A stretch of DNA of 64,000 nt from Lunularia cruciata (Eukaryota; Streptophyta; Marchantiopsida; Lunulariales; Lunulariaceae). Below, one piece after another: positions 22,410 to 32,045 of this stretch (position 1 is the first letter of the stretch; each line of letters begins with the position of its first letter). The notes beneath the pieces were generated by a model. It saw only the letters and a list, made by a program, of their open reading frames with translations, did not search any database and had not been told where the DNA came from. The stretch spans positions 37,572,001 to 37,636,000 of the forward strand of contig OX419757.1 of the NCBI GenBank assembly GCA_948567375.1, given 5' to 3'. The position numbers were made by a program, and so were the translations under genes.

Positions 22410-22841
22410 TGTAACAATATGGAGTTTATTGATGAGTTAATCTAGAGTAACTAAGTAACAAGTAAGCCAAATTAGCCAAGAATTATAAAAATATTCTAGA
22501 AGCATCTAGGAAGCTACTTGGTACCTTCTAAATATTGCATAATGTGCATGCCAAATAGTGACTTCTAGGAGAAAGCTTATTGGGAAGCTTCCGGACTAGC
22601 TTAGCTTGCATGCCAAGTAGGTGGTTTCTAGACAAAAACTTCTTGAGAAGCTTGGCTTGCATTCTAAGAAAGCATCTTTTATGAAGCTTCTTGAGAAGCT
22701 TCTTAAGAGCCTTGTATATTACCTATAAATACCAAAGCCCAAGCTCATGTTAGGCATTCAAAGTTTCTTTCATTCAAGAGTCCTAATGTGATCTTTCACC
22801 TTGATCTTCCATTCTCCTATTTCTTTCCTCAATCTTTTACA
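22410..22841 (+). repeat. A2 3' LTR
   Basis: It starts TGTAACAATATGG and ends CTTTTACA, at 432 bp. It is preceded by a short purine-rich stretch (AATGGAAGAA). TATAAATA lies at 22724-22731, with two GAAGCTTC modules at 22683-22702 directly upstream. Confidence 0.9.
22683..22731 (+). promoter_or_regulatory. A-family LTR core promoter with GAAGCTTC pair
   Basis: GAAGCTTC at 22683-22690 and 22695-22702 is followed 21 bp later by TATAAATA (22724-22731). The A1 3' LTR has the same layout (GAAGCTTC 39340-39347, TATAAATA 39369-39376). Heat-shock promoters place GAAnnTTC modules just upstream of the TATA box. Heat responsiveness is inference. Confidence 0.5.
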
Positions 22842-22846
22842 CGGAT

Positions 22847-24711
22847 GGTAGAGAAGGTTCTGCATTCTATATCTCACATCTTATTACATTTAAGATTGAG
22901 AATGAGTATTTGGGGTGTATGAGGTTTATAGCGGCACCTCTACACTATGATGTGTTTCTAGGTTTACCTTGGCTTGAACATCATAAGGTTCAATTTGGAC
23001 CTAATGACAAATTCAAGTGCAACACTAAGGGAAGAATTACCAATTAAGTTATCTAGCACCTTTGAGTAAGACACGCAAGAATAGTCAGTCCCATGATGGG
23101 AAGTTTGTTAGTAAAGCAGCCATAGAGCAAGCTTTGGAGGAAGATAAGCCTATTTTTGTGGTGTAGATCAAGCAGATTGTGCACAAAACATATGATGAGT
23201 ACTAGAAGCATCATCAAGCAATGGTTGATAAAAAAGTTCAAGAATTTACATATGTGTTTTTGGATGTTCCTTGATTTTCCAAAGGGATTATCATCCAATT
23301 GTGGCTTTCTCTTCAAGATTGAGTTATTGCCAAGAAGTACTCCAATGAGTAGACCAACCTATCAACCTTCACCAAAGGAATTGGATGAGCTTCAAACAAA
23401 ATTGAAGGAGTTGTTGGAGAAGAATTTTATATAATATAGAACATTTCCATGGAGAGCACCAATACTATTTGTCCCAAAGAAGGATAGAGGACTTTGCTTT
23501 TGTATTGATTACTATGATCTCAATAAACAAACAATGAAGAATGCATATCCCTTACCTTGAATTGATGACTTGCTAGATCAATTGAGTGGAGCATGATACT
23601 TCTCCAAGTTAGATCTTAAAAGCATTTATTGGTAGATTCCTATTGATAGAGAAGAGATGCAAAAGATTACCTTTTGCACAAGGTATGTGCATTTTGAGTG
23701 GAAAGTTCTACCTTTTGGGCTCACTAATACTCCTATAGCCTTCATAGATCAGATGCATTGGGTGTGGATGGGCTATTGGATCAATATATGGTGGTGTTCT
23801 TAGATAATATTTTAATCTATACCAAAACATAGGTAGAACATGCAAATCATGTGTAGGAAGTCTTAAGACAACTACATTAATGGAAATTCTATATCAAGAA
23901 GTCAAAGTGTACCTTTTGGCACAAGGAAGTTACCTTCTTGGGTCATAAGATCTCATCAGAGTGGATCACAATGGAATAGGAGAGAATCAAGGCTATTATT
24001 GATTGGCCTACTCTAAAGGATGCCATAGAATTACAAGTATTTATGCATTGGCAACTCTTTATAAACAATTCATCCACTATTATGCTCATGTAGCCACACC
24101 ATTGACCAACCTCTTGGGAAAGACCTCAAGCTTTTAGTGGATCACCAAGCACAAAGAAGCATTCCAAAAGCTAAAAAGTATGGTGTCTTCAAGACCCATT
24201 CTTTAACCATATGATCCTCAACTATCTTGTGTGGTTGACTTTGATGCTTCTAACTTTACCATTAGAATTATGTTGCAAATAGGAATTTCCAGATGGGTTA
24301 CATCCCATTGCCTTTAAGTCTTGCCAACTAAATACCACAAAAAGGAATTACTCTGTTTGAGATTGAGAACAACTAGTAATTGTATATGCCTCTAACGTAT
24401 GGAGGCATTATCTTTTGGAGAAACAAGTGATCATGCAAACTATTATTGAAGACATTACATCTAGAGCACATGAGGAGTTGACGTGATTGATGAGAAGAAC
24501 AACTACAATGATTTGACATCAATTTTGAGTACAAACCCGATAGGTTCTATGTTATCCTTGATGTCCTATCATGATGACTTGATTTGAAGACTCTTCCTCT
24601 CATTATGGCAGCAATAATGACCGTGTCAATTGACTCATAAGTCCAAATTGAGTTTAAGACCACTTTACAACAAGACCTCTTCTTTTAGATAGAACAAGGT
24701 CATCTTATAGC
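22847..24711 (+). pseudogene. A1 protease, reverse transcriptase and RNase H
   Basis: A1 resumes after A2. Protease-like sequence (22880-23040) is followed by RT: FLFKIELLPRSTPMSRPTYQ (near 23306), [13 protein letters not shown], a degenerate IDDLLDQLSGA and VLPFGLTNTP near 23705. The catalytic FLDD region reads FLDNILIYT (near 23795), so the second Asp is Asn. The connection and RNase H remnants run to 24711, where B inserted at ATAGC. Stops are abundant. Confidence 0.8.
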
Positions 24712-25450
24712 TGTAATACTCCGAGGACAAGAGAAGAGAGAAAACACAGATTGCACACTCAAACATTCGATGCCCCAAGGGAGCACCTTCTCTTTATTAT
24801 ATAGACAAAGAGGATCTCCTCCAAGGAAGCTCCACCATAGGATTAGGGACATAGATAGGTGACATGTCAGCAAGCTCCACCCTTGGATTACTGACTTGGA
24901 TGGGTGACCTGTCTGGTCTAGGTCCTATCTGGTTGGTCAAACAAGCTTTGACCGGAGGGAATCTTTTAGGGAATCTTCTTGTATGAATCTCAGAATCACA
25001 TGAGTAAGGTACCATTGGAAAGCTCTTGATGAGACAAACCAAGGGGGAGGGGAGGCCAGCCTTTCCTCCATTGGGGGGGAAATCTGCACATTTTCAAGGC
25101 CTAATTCATCCGTTTAGGCCTCCGAAATTGCCTTCAAAGATTTGAGGCATATTTCGGTTCTTACTCTATTAGTAGAAGTCCCCTTTTGGTGATACCTCTT
25201 TCTGATCTGTTTAGTCCATCATGTGTAACATCCTTCCAGATGTTACCAAACCAATTCTCACCTTTAAATCATATGTCTAGCTATTGGTTCTAAGGTTCTC
25301 AAGTCTATTTCGGTTTCTGCCATATTAGTAGAAGTACTCTTTTGGTGATACTTCTATCTGATCTATTTTGACCATCATGTATAACATCATTCTAGATGTT
25401 ACTGAACCAAATTTCACATCTAGATCATATGGCTAACCCTTGGTATGATA
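24712..25450 (-). repeat. B 3' LTR
   Basis: In element orientation it starts TATCATACC (mutated from TGTAATACC) and ends with CGGAGTATTACA. It contains a tandem duplication of a roughly 150-bp module that begins at the LTR start and holds CATCTAGA[AT][GT]GATGTTA-like and AGAGTACTTCTACTAATA-like blocks. TATAATAAAG lies near 24795. Confidence 0.9.
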
Positions 25451-25463
25451 GACCTCCCTCCTT

Positions 25464-25802
25464 TTAAGACCCAACGTCCTCGTTGTGCAATTGTTGCTCA
25501 AATGCTTGCACCAACACCGGTGCATGTGCCAAATTGGCAGCGGGTTCCCAGGTTGCTTCATAGAGAGGGTAACCTTTCCATTGTACTAGATATTCCACCC
25601 GTGGATGGCGAGTAACACGCATGCGCTTTTGGAGAATCCGCTCTACTTCATATTCCTCTATGCCATCAATGACTGTCGGACAAGGTCGAATGTCCTGTGT
25701 GGAAGTACCTTGGCCTGATCGGGGAGCATATCTGCGTAATAGGGAGACATGGAACACTGGATAGATCTTCATGTGTGGTGGTAGCTCAAGGTGATAGGCC
25801 AC
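25464..25802 (-). CDS. B integrase C-terminus and chromodomain
   Basis: This 112-codon open frame is the end of the B polyprotein. FHVSLLRRYAP closes the integrase C-terminal domain. Residues 50-105 form a chromodomain with YEVERIL, EYLVQWKGYP and ATWEP; candidate aromatic-cage residues are Y51, W75 and W85. The domain targets integration to modified histones in chromoviruses (family knowledge). It is separated from the main pol frame by two in-frame TAG codons between 25802 and 25947, one of which reads as Trp-to-stop (GTG-TAG-CTA near 25890). The start shown is simply the first Met after the second stop. Confidence 0.85.
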   Translation of the reverse strand: MAYHLELPPHMKIYPVFHVSLLRRYAPRSGQGTSTQDIRPCPTVIDGIEEYEVERILQKRMRVTRHPRVEYLVQWKGYPLYEATWEPAANLAHAPVLVQAFEQQLHNEDVGS

Positions 25803-25946
25803 AGCGCCGATGCGACGAAGAATCGAGAAAGGCCCAATAAAACGAGGTCTGAGCTTACGAGATCCAACTAATGTGAGGTTGGTTGTCGATAGCTACACTT
25901 GATCCCCAACATTGAACTCCATATGCCTACGGTGTGCATCAACATA

Positions 25947-28934
25947 CTACTTTTGTCGATTTTGCACAATCTGTAACCTGTGCTTGGCGCTCTCCACACC
26001 TTGTTGGATTCTAGAAACAAATGTGTTGACTGCATCAACCTTGGTAGTCACTGGATGGATCTTCATCAAGCTAGAAGGTGTGAAGGGATGCTCACCATAC
26101 ATGAGGAAGAACGGAGTGACCTGGGTGGAGGCATTCACTGAATTGTTGTAAGCGAATTCCACCAACGGTAGTAGGGTGTCCCACCTCTCTTGCTCTTCTA
26201 AGGTGAAGCCACGTAACATGTCTTCAATCGTGCGATTAGCCCGCTCTGTTTGGCCATCTGTTTGTGGGTGGTAAGCTGTAAACATGGCCAACTTGGTTTT
26301 GAAGAAACCAAAGAGTTTTCGCCAAAACAAACTGGTGAATTGGGTGCCTCTATCGGTGATGAGTACTCTAGACAAGCCATGGTGAGCAAAGACTGCATCT
26401 AAGTATAGTTGAGCTAGTTGTGGAGCGGTCACCTCCTTGGTGGTAGGGCGTACATGAATCATTTTGCTGAGCCGGTCCACAAAGACCACAATGGAGTCTA
26501 ACCCTGAGGTGGTCTTGGGTAATTCACAGACTAGATCCATACTCACTTGTTCCCAACGTTGGGTAGGAGTGGGAAGAGGTTGAAGGAGCCATGCAGAAGC
26601 TTGATTAGAAGCTTTGTTCTGTTGACAAAGTAGGCAGCTACGCACATAGTCCATCGTGTCGTTGCTCATCTTGGGCCAATAGTAATGGCGCTTGACTGCC
26701 TCCAAGGTCTTGTCCACTCCGACATGAGCTGCAATGGCCGAATCATGACATTCCGCTAGAATGGTGGTGCGTAATTCTGGGACATTTGGGATCCACAATT
26801 GGCCCTCTCGAAAGGTGAGTCCTTGGGTGCTGGTGACACCTTTGGACGCTTGCGCTTCTACAATCTGTGGGTCAGTTTTTGTAGCAGCTAGAATCTCTTG
26901 CCAGAATTCAGGGTTAATCTTAACCTCTACCGCCAAGTTGTTGGCCATTGGCATGCAGGTGAACGCATCTGCAAGTTGCTTCTTACCTTCCACGTAGGTG
27001 ATTGTCATGTTGAAGCATTGTCGCCACTCTGCCCACCGAATTTGGCGACGAGATAGATCCTTCTGCGTCTCGAGGTAGACTAGAGGTTTGTGGTCTGTCT
27101 CTACTACAAATGCCTTCTCGCCCAGGTAGTGCTTCCAATGCTTGGTTGCTAGAACAATGGCCAGCTCTTCTCGTTCTGTGGTGTGGTAGTTGCGCTCTGC
27201 CGGTAACAACTTTCGAGAGAAATATGCAATTGGATGCCATCCGTCATGCCACTCTTGTTGTAGGACTGCTCCTATTGCTACGCCTGATGCATCCGTAGCC
27301 AACTTGATTGGACGTTTTGGGTCATACCACTTCAAGATTGGTGCATGTAGCAAGGCGGCCTTCAATTCTTGAAAGGCCAACTCTTGTGCAGTTCCCCATG
27401 TCCACTTCTTCCCCTTGCCAAGTAGTGCCGTTAAAGGCTGTGCAACCTTGGAGAAGTCCTTGACAAATCTACGATAGAATCCCGTCAACCCCAAGAAGCT
27501 CTTAAGTTGAGTCTGATCTTCTGGGGCACTCCATTTTTGAATGACCTCTATTTTATCTGTCAATACTTGAATGCCCTCTACACTTACTCTATGCCCTAAG
27601 TAGTCTACTTCAGACTTGCCAAACTCACACTTTGAGATTTTGGCGTACAACTGATTCTGTCTTAGAATCTGGAGGACCTCTCGTAGATGTTGTTTGTGTT
27701 CTATCATCGTGCTACTATATACTAAGATATCATCCAAGAAGACGATAATAGACTTATCCAAGTATGGACGAAATATGTCATTCATTAGGCTCATGAAAGT
27801 GGCAGGCGCATTGGTGAGGCCAAAAGGCATCACAAGATACTCAAAGTGGCCATACCTGGTTCGAAAGGCAGTTTTGTACACATCCTCCTCTGCAATTTGG
27901 ATTTGATTGTAACCGCTCCGCAAGTCCAGTTTGGTGAAGTATCTCACTCCATGGAGTTGATCAAATAGGTCATCCATGCGAGGTAAGGGGTATTTGTTCT
28001 TCACTGTTTGCTGATTGAGACCCCGATAGTCAATGCACATGCGCATTGTACCATCCTTCTTCTTCACAAACAAGACAGGGGCCCCATATGGTGATACGCT
28101 AGGTTGGATGAACCCTTTCTGTAGCATCTCCTCAATTTGAGTCTTACACTCCTCCAACTCATGAGGTGATAGGCGATATGGGGCCTTACAAGGAGGTGTC
28201 TTCCTCGAGAGTGTCTCTATTTTGTGATCTACTCGCCTTTTAGGTGGTAATCCTAAGGGTAGATCATCGAGAAAGTCATCTTGAAACTCATCCACCACAT
28301 CCTTCAATTTCTCAGGAATTTGTCCAGCAAGTTGTGCACTCTGGACTTCTCTTATTAGACCCAGAAAACATCTATCGGTCTTACAGACAGTTGTCGTCCC
28401 TACGACATATAGAGGCAGTTTCTGCTTGTGTGATTTTTCCTTAACCCCAATGATTGACCATTGGTGGGTTCTCACTACTTTCTTCCTCCAATCCACCATT
28501 GGGTTGTACTGCTCCATCCATGGCATGCCTAAAATTGCATCATAACGGGCTAACTGTATCACTCGCCACTCAATTGCTTCCTGATATTCTCCTATAGAGA
28601 GGGTTACCCGTCTAGGTAATGATTCAATCCTCTCTGTTTGCCCATTTGGTAACTCTACTTCTTCACTTCCATCTCTCTCTAGATCCATTCCCAATCTGAT
28701 TGCAATAGAGCGAGACAAGAAATTCTGTGTTGCTCCCGGATCTATTAATACTCTCACTTGATTACCTTCTAGGATTCCATTCACAACAATCAATTGTGAG
28801 GTTGCCTTTTGGGATCTTTGCGCATTATTCTTCTTCCTTCCCTCGCTTCTCTGCTTCCTTATTGAGCCAGTAAGGCCGCGAGGTACATTTACTGGCGATC
28901 TTCGTTTTCCGAAGTGGTTTCCACCTCCTCCTCT
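25947..28934 (-). CDS. pol: B pol: protease, RT, RNase H, integrase
   Basis: The frame is open from 28934 and ends at a TAG. Numbering from the Leu codon at 28793, protease has D18-P19-G20 where retropepsins have D-T/S-G. RT spans about 200-400, with KLD (D290) and FLDD (D354, D355). RNase H spans about 490-615 (D501, E543, D567, D609). The integrase zinc region has H683, H690, C720 and C723, and its core has D753, D814 and E850, a DD35E spacing. All RT, RNase H and integrase catalytic residues are present. No ATG is placed for independent start; pol overlaps the gag end by 46 nt in the -1 phase. The TAG at its end probably replaces Gln. Confidence 0.92.
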   Translation of the reverse strand, partial: RGGGGNHFGKRRSPVNVPRGLTGSIRKQRSEGRKKNNAQRSQKATSQLIVVNGILEGNQVRVLIDPGATQNFLSRSIAIRLGMDLERDGSEEVELPNGQTERIESLPRRVTLSIGEYQEAIEWRVIQLARYDAILGMPWMEQYNPMVDWRKKVVRTHQWSIIGVKEKSHKQKLPLYVVGTTTVCKTDRCFLGLIREVQSAQLAGQIPEKLKDVVDEFQDDFLDDLPLGLPPKRRVDHKIETLSRKTPPCKAPYRLSPHELEECKTQIEEMLQKGFIQPSVSPYGAPVLFVKKKDGTMRMCIDYRGLNQQTVKNKYPLPRMDDLFDQLHGVRYFTKLDLRSGYNQIQIAEEDVYKTAFRTRYGHFEYLVMPFGLTNAPATFMSLMNDIFRPYLDKSIIVFLDDILVYSSTMIEHKQHLREVLQILRQNQLYAKISKCEFGKSEVDYLGHRVSVEGIQVLTDKIEVIQKWSAPEDQTQLKSFLGLTGFYRRFVKDFSKVAQPLTALLGKGKKWTWGTAQELAFQELKAALLHAPILKWYDPKRPIKLATDASGVAIGAVLQQEWHDGWHPIAYFSRKLLPAERNYHTTEREELAIVLATKHWKHYLGEKAFVVETDHKPLVYLETQKDLSRRQIRWAEWRQCFNMTITYVEGKKQLADAFTCMPMANNLAVEVKINPEFWQEILAATKTDPQIVEAQASKGVTSTQGLTFREGQLWIPNVPELRTTILAECHDSAIAAHVGVDKTLEAVKRHYYWPKMSNDTMDYVRSCLLCQQNKASNQASAWLLQPLPTPTQRWEQVSMDLVCELPKTTSGLDSIVVFVDRLSKMIHVRPTTKEVTAPQLAQLYLDAVFAHHGLSRVLITDRGTQFTSLFWRKLFGFFKTKLAMFTAYHPQTDGQTERANRTIEDMLRGFTLEEQERWDTLLPLVEFAYNNSVNASTQVTPFFLMYGEHPFTPSSLMKIHPVTTKVDAVNTFVSRIQQGVESAKHRLQIVQNRQK

Positions 28935-29995
28935 TCAATGTGCCTCTCCATGTTGTTCAAAGATCGCCTGTACGAAGGCCGAGGGCCTCTAGGGAAACGA
29001 GTGCGACAATTGGTAGATATGTGCCCAATACGGCCACAGTTGTAACAATGGCGTTGTTCTCCTCGAGTCCCTTCTCCTCGTGGTACTCCATCTCTTCGTT
29101 CTTCTACCCGTCCTTGCTCTCCTTGAAGCGGCCGTGCTCCTCGATCCCAGAATCAAAGGTTGCCCAATTCCATCGGTACTGGTCCACCCATGTGTGGCAT
29201 TTCTGCTCGATAATGTTGAGGTGGAACTACTCCTTCACCTCTACCTAATGCTCCGGCTATTCTCTGCGCACAAGCAATGGCTTCAAATACCGTGCGAGAG
29301 TTTTGCACCATGACTTCTTGGCGAATCCGCTCTTTCAACCCTCGTTTGAAATTGTCGAGAGCCTCTGCTGGACTCATGTCGGTAATTGCGACTTGTAGAT
29401 CCAGAAATGCCTCCACATACTCTTGTACGCTATTCCTCTGTCTCAATCCCCATAGTCGGGTTCGAGCCATCTGCACAGAATCCACCGATTGGAAATTCTT
29501 GAGCAGTCCTTCTTGCATTGCTGTCCATGTGACCTCCCTTCTCTCTGCCAGCATGGATCGTTCCCAAGCATCATACCATGTGAGGGCTTTATCGGTCAAG
29601 TACCCACATGCAAACACGCATGCAGCATGCTCTGTGATCTCTGTTGAGAACTATCGAAAATATCAATTCATTCTCAAGATCCAATTCTCCATTACTCCCA
29701 TCATACGCTGCCCCTTGTAAGGCTCGATGTTGCAGGTCTTCTTCATCCGGAGTAGCAATGTGGCTTCATCGTTGATAGGGTTCGTAGGCACGGGTGCCTC
29801 TCCAAGTACTTCAGTCGCAGGTACTAGGTTTTGAGACGGCTCTTCTTCTTGCATGGCTTGATCGTTCCTGAGGATCTGCACTTGACTTTGCAATGTCTCC
29901 ATGGTCATCTTAATCTCTCGAAATTCATTCAACATCCCTTGCATTCCTTGCACCAGCTCTTGCAACTGCGGATCCATGGTGCCTGCAACACCCAA
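28889..29995 (-). pseudogene. gag: B gag with CCHC zinc knuckle
   Basis: The frame starts at MGVAGTMDPQ, followed by a probable coiled coil (residues 10-45). The capsid-like part includes ACGYLTDKALTWYDAWE and NSVQEYVEAFLDLQ. The nucleocapsid knuckle CYNCGRIGHISTNC lies at 29006-29047. Gag ends at TAA (28889-28891), at the same place in D and E. Three premature stops interrupt it: TGA (29663-29665), TAG (29651-29653) and TGA (29153-29155). The first is also present in C and E. Confidence 0.85.
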
Positions 29996-30010
29996 TTGCT
30001 AACGTTTACT

Positions 30011-30214
30011 TCAATACAGAGTCAATATAATCACTCTGGAAGGTGCACAAACTATCGGAACTACCATTGGGACCTTAGAAGCTCTCACTTGTTGATAATA
30101 CTCCTCACCAAAATTCCTAACCACAAAATCTCTAAACATCAATTTCGGCCTCACTGCATAATGGATTTCTACTTGAGTGTTGAAAGGGAGAGGATTTGGG
30201 ACATTCATATCCAT
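30011..30214 (-). CDS. B small pre-gag protein 2
   Basis: The 67-codon frame starts MDMNVPNPLPFNTQVEIHY and is immediately upstream of gag (15 nt). The same-length frame is kept in E (51760-51963) and, broken, in C (about 36430-36590). Its motif FGEEYYQQVRASKVPMVVP aligns without gaps to FGAEFMDKVMNSPNPVILP of the neighbouring small protein, so the two look like a duplicated pair. No Cys pairs, signal peptide or membrane segment stand out. I do not recognise the family. Confidence 0.65.
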   Translation of the reverse strand: MDMNVPNPLPFNTQVEIHYAVRPKLMFRDFVVRNFGEEYYQQVRASKVPMVVPIVCAPSRVIILTLY

Positions 30215-30218
30215 ATTA

Positions 30219-30440
30219 TCATAATAGAATGTAGATTGTCAAATCCCACTCTCTGTCATATATCACCACAGGTAGAATCACCGGGTTTGGTGAGTTCATC
30301 ACTTTGTCCATGAATTCAGCACCGAAGTGATAAACTAGCGATACTCTCATCTGCTCACGCTGGATGTACATAACCTTGATGTGGAATGGGTTTGAGAATG
30401 GAAAGCTAGGTGTGGGAAATTGTCCCCCCGGTGCATCCAT
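30219..30440 (-). CDS. B small pre-gag protein 1
   Basis: The 73-codon frame starts MDAPGGQFPTPSFPFSNPF and ends ...TIYILL. Its stop TGA lies 4 nt before the ATG of pre-gag protein 2. E has the same frame (51534-51755, one stop) and C a decayed version (about 36600-36825). In C the stop and next start overlap as TGATG. Conservation of frame, length and spacing across three elements suggests translation, probably by reinitiation (inference). Function unknown. Confidence 0.65.
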   Translation of the reverse strand: MDAPGGQFPTPSFPFSNPFHIKVMYIQREQMRVSLVYHFGAEFMDKVMNSPNPVILPVVIYDREWDLTIYILL

Positions 30441-30564
30441 CCCATCCGCTCTCTAAAGTCCTTCCTAAGTCTAGCAATTACTCTATGTTCTCCACCTCAA
30501 ATTACTCAATTTCAGTAGTTCGTGCTATTCCAAGAGGGGTGATCCACTCTCTTGGACTAGAACA

Positions 30565-30579
30565 CTCACTCTGATACCA
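30565..30579 (-). promoter_or_regulatory. B primer-binding site
   Basis: On the minus strand, one base after the LTR, the sequence reads TGGTATCAGAGTGAG. TGGTATCAGAG complements the initiator-Met tRNA 3' end. Confidence 0.9.
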
Positions 30580-30580
30580 T

Positions 30581-31320
30581 TGTAATACTTCGAGGACAAG
30601 AGAAGAGAGAAAACACAGATTGCACACTCAAACATTCGATGCCCCAAGGGAGCACCTTCTCTTTATTATATAGACAAAGAGGATCTCCTCCAAGGAAGCT
30701 CCACCATAGGATTAGGGACATAGATAGGTGACATGTCAGCAAGCTCCACCCTTGGATTACTGACTTGGATGGGTGACCTGTCTGGTCTAGGTCCTATCTG
30801 GTCGGTCAAACGAGCTTTGACCGGAGGGAATCTTTTAGGGAATCTTCTTGTAGGAATCTCAGAATCACATGAGTAAGGTACCGTTGGAAAGCTCTTGATG
30901 AGACAAACCAAAGGGGGAGGGGAGGCCAGCCTTTCCTCCATTGGGGGGGAAATCTGCACATTTTCGAGGCCTAATTCATCCGTTTAGGCCTCCGAAATTG
31001 CCTTCAAAGATTTCAGGCATATTTCGGTTCCTACTCTATTAGTAGAAGTCCCCTTTTGGTGATACCTCTTTCTGATCTGTTTAGTCCATCATGTGTAACA
31101 TCCTTCATGATGTTACCAAACCAATTCTCACCTTTAAATCATATGTCTAGCTATTGGTTCTAAGGTTCTCAAGTCTATTTCGGTTTCTGCCCTATTAGTA
31201 GAAGTACTCTTTTGGTGATACTTCTATCTGATCTATTTTGACCATCATGTATAACATCATTCTAGATGTTACCGAACCAAATTTCACATCTAGATCATAT
31301 GGCTAACCCTTGGTATTACA
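30581..31320 (-). repeat. B 5' LTR
   Basis: In element orientation it starts TGTAATACCAAGGG and ends with TATTACA, at 740 bp. It carries the same internal module duplication as the 3' copy. The promoter-like TATATAATAAAG is on the minus strand near 30662-30673. Confidence 0.92.
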
Positions 31321-31325
31321 GTAGC

Positions 31326-31435
31326 ACATGACAAGGAATACAATATCTTCTCCTTCAAGGAAGCCCTTCTATTTTGTGAGAACTAGATCTATGTTCCAAC
31401 CAAGGGTGATATACAACTTATGTGCCTTCAAGAAG
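31326..31435 (+). pseudogene. A1 fragment between B and C
   Basis: About 110 bp of A1 sequence is left between two insertions. It joins the RNase H side (ending 24711) to the integrase side (starting 37715). It ends with AGAAG (31431-31435), the left target duplication of C. No domain is recognisable in so short a piece. Confidence 0.7.
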
Positions 31436-32029
31436 TGTAATCTTTTGAGGATAGGAGACCTGAAGAGAAACACAAAAGAAAAAACACACAATTTCACACT
31501 CAACCTCTGATTCCCCAAAGAAGCACCTTGACTATATTATATAGCAAGGGGACTCCTTCAAAAGAAGCTCTACCCTTTGATCAGATACATAGATTGGTGA
31601 CCTCTAAGCAAGTTTTCACTTAGGTTGGTTGCATGCATGGGTGACATGTTGGTTTTGATCCTCTCTGGTTGGTCAAACCATCTTTGAATGGAAAGAATCT
31701 TTAGGGATCTTCTTGTAGGAACTTCTAAATTGCATGGATGAGGTACCATTGGAAAACTCTTGATGAGACAAACAAGGGAGAGAAGGAATTCCAACCTTTC
31801 TCTATTTGGAGGGGGTGCAATCTGCACATCTTCATTTTCATTCATTTGTTTAGGCCTCTAAAATTGGCTCTATAGTTTCCAGGCTATTTTTGGTCCCTAC
31901 TTACTAGTAGAATTCCTCTTTTGGTGATACCTCTATCTGAACTACCTAGCCTTTCATGCATAACATCCTTCCAAGTGTTACCAAGCCAATTTCCACCTGT
32001 AGATTATATATCTAGCTATTGGTATTACA
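31436..32029 (-). repeat. C 3' LTR (single-module form)
   Basis: In element orientation it starts TGTAATACCAATAGC and ends TTACA. It lacks the second copy of the 5' module found in the other C LTR. The plus-strand primer tract adjoins at about 32030-32045 (AAAAGAGGAGAAATT on the minus strand). Confidence 0.85.
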
Positions 32030-32045
32030 AATTTCTCCTCTTTTA

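Larger units (their letters stand above)
18586..22841 (+). mobile_element. Ty3/gypsy chromovirus A2, inserted in A1
   Basis: A second member of the A family sits inside A1's protease region, with target duplications TGGAT (18581-18585) and CGGAT (22842-22846). The LTRs are 18586-19014 and 22410-22841. Gag, protease, RT, integrase and chromodomain are present, but RT jumps from the palm (about 21390) straight to the integrase zinc region, so RNase H is deleted. This accounts for the short 4.26-kb length. Confidence 0.85.
24712..31320 (-). mobile_element. Ty3/gypsy chromovirus B, near-intact and youngest
   Basis: It inserted in A1 with target duplications ATAGC (24707-24711) and GTAGC (31321-31325). 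The LTRs are 739 and 740 bp and differ at only about a dozen places by eye. Reading right to left it contains the primer site, two small pre-gag frames, gag with a zinc knuckle, a pol frame of nearly 1000 codons and a C-terminal chromodomain. Only a handful of stops interrupt it: three in gag, and two between pol and the chromodomain. Plus-strand primer tract AAAAGGAGGGAGG lies at 25453-25465. Confidence 0.95.

Noticed and set aside
18586-22841. Tandem array of A elements sharing LTRs from unequal exchange
   Set aside because: The TGGAT/CGGAT duplication and collinear A1 sequence on both sides fit nested insertion better.
28880-28940. Canonical -1 slippery heptamer at the gag-pol overlap
   Set aside because: The overlap holds GGAAAAC-like sequence but no X-XXY-YYZ match in the gag frame.
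29831-30313. 160-codon plus-strand open frame
   Set aside because: It is the antisense of gag and the two pre-gag frames of B, which are supported by homologous copies.
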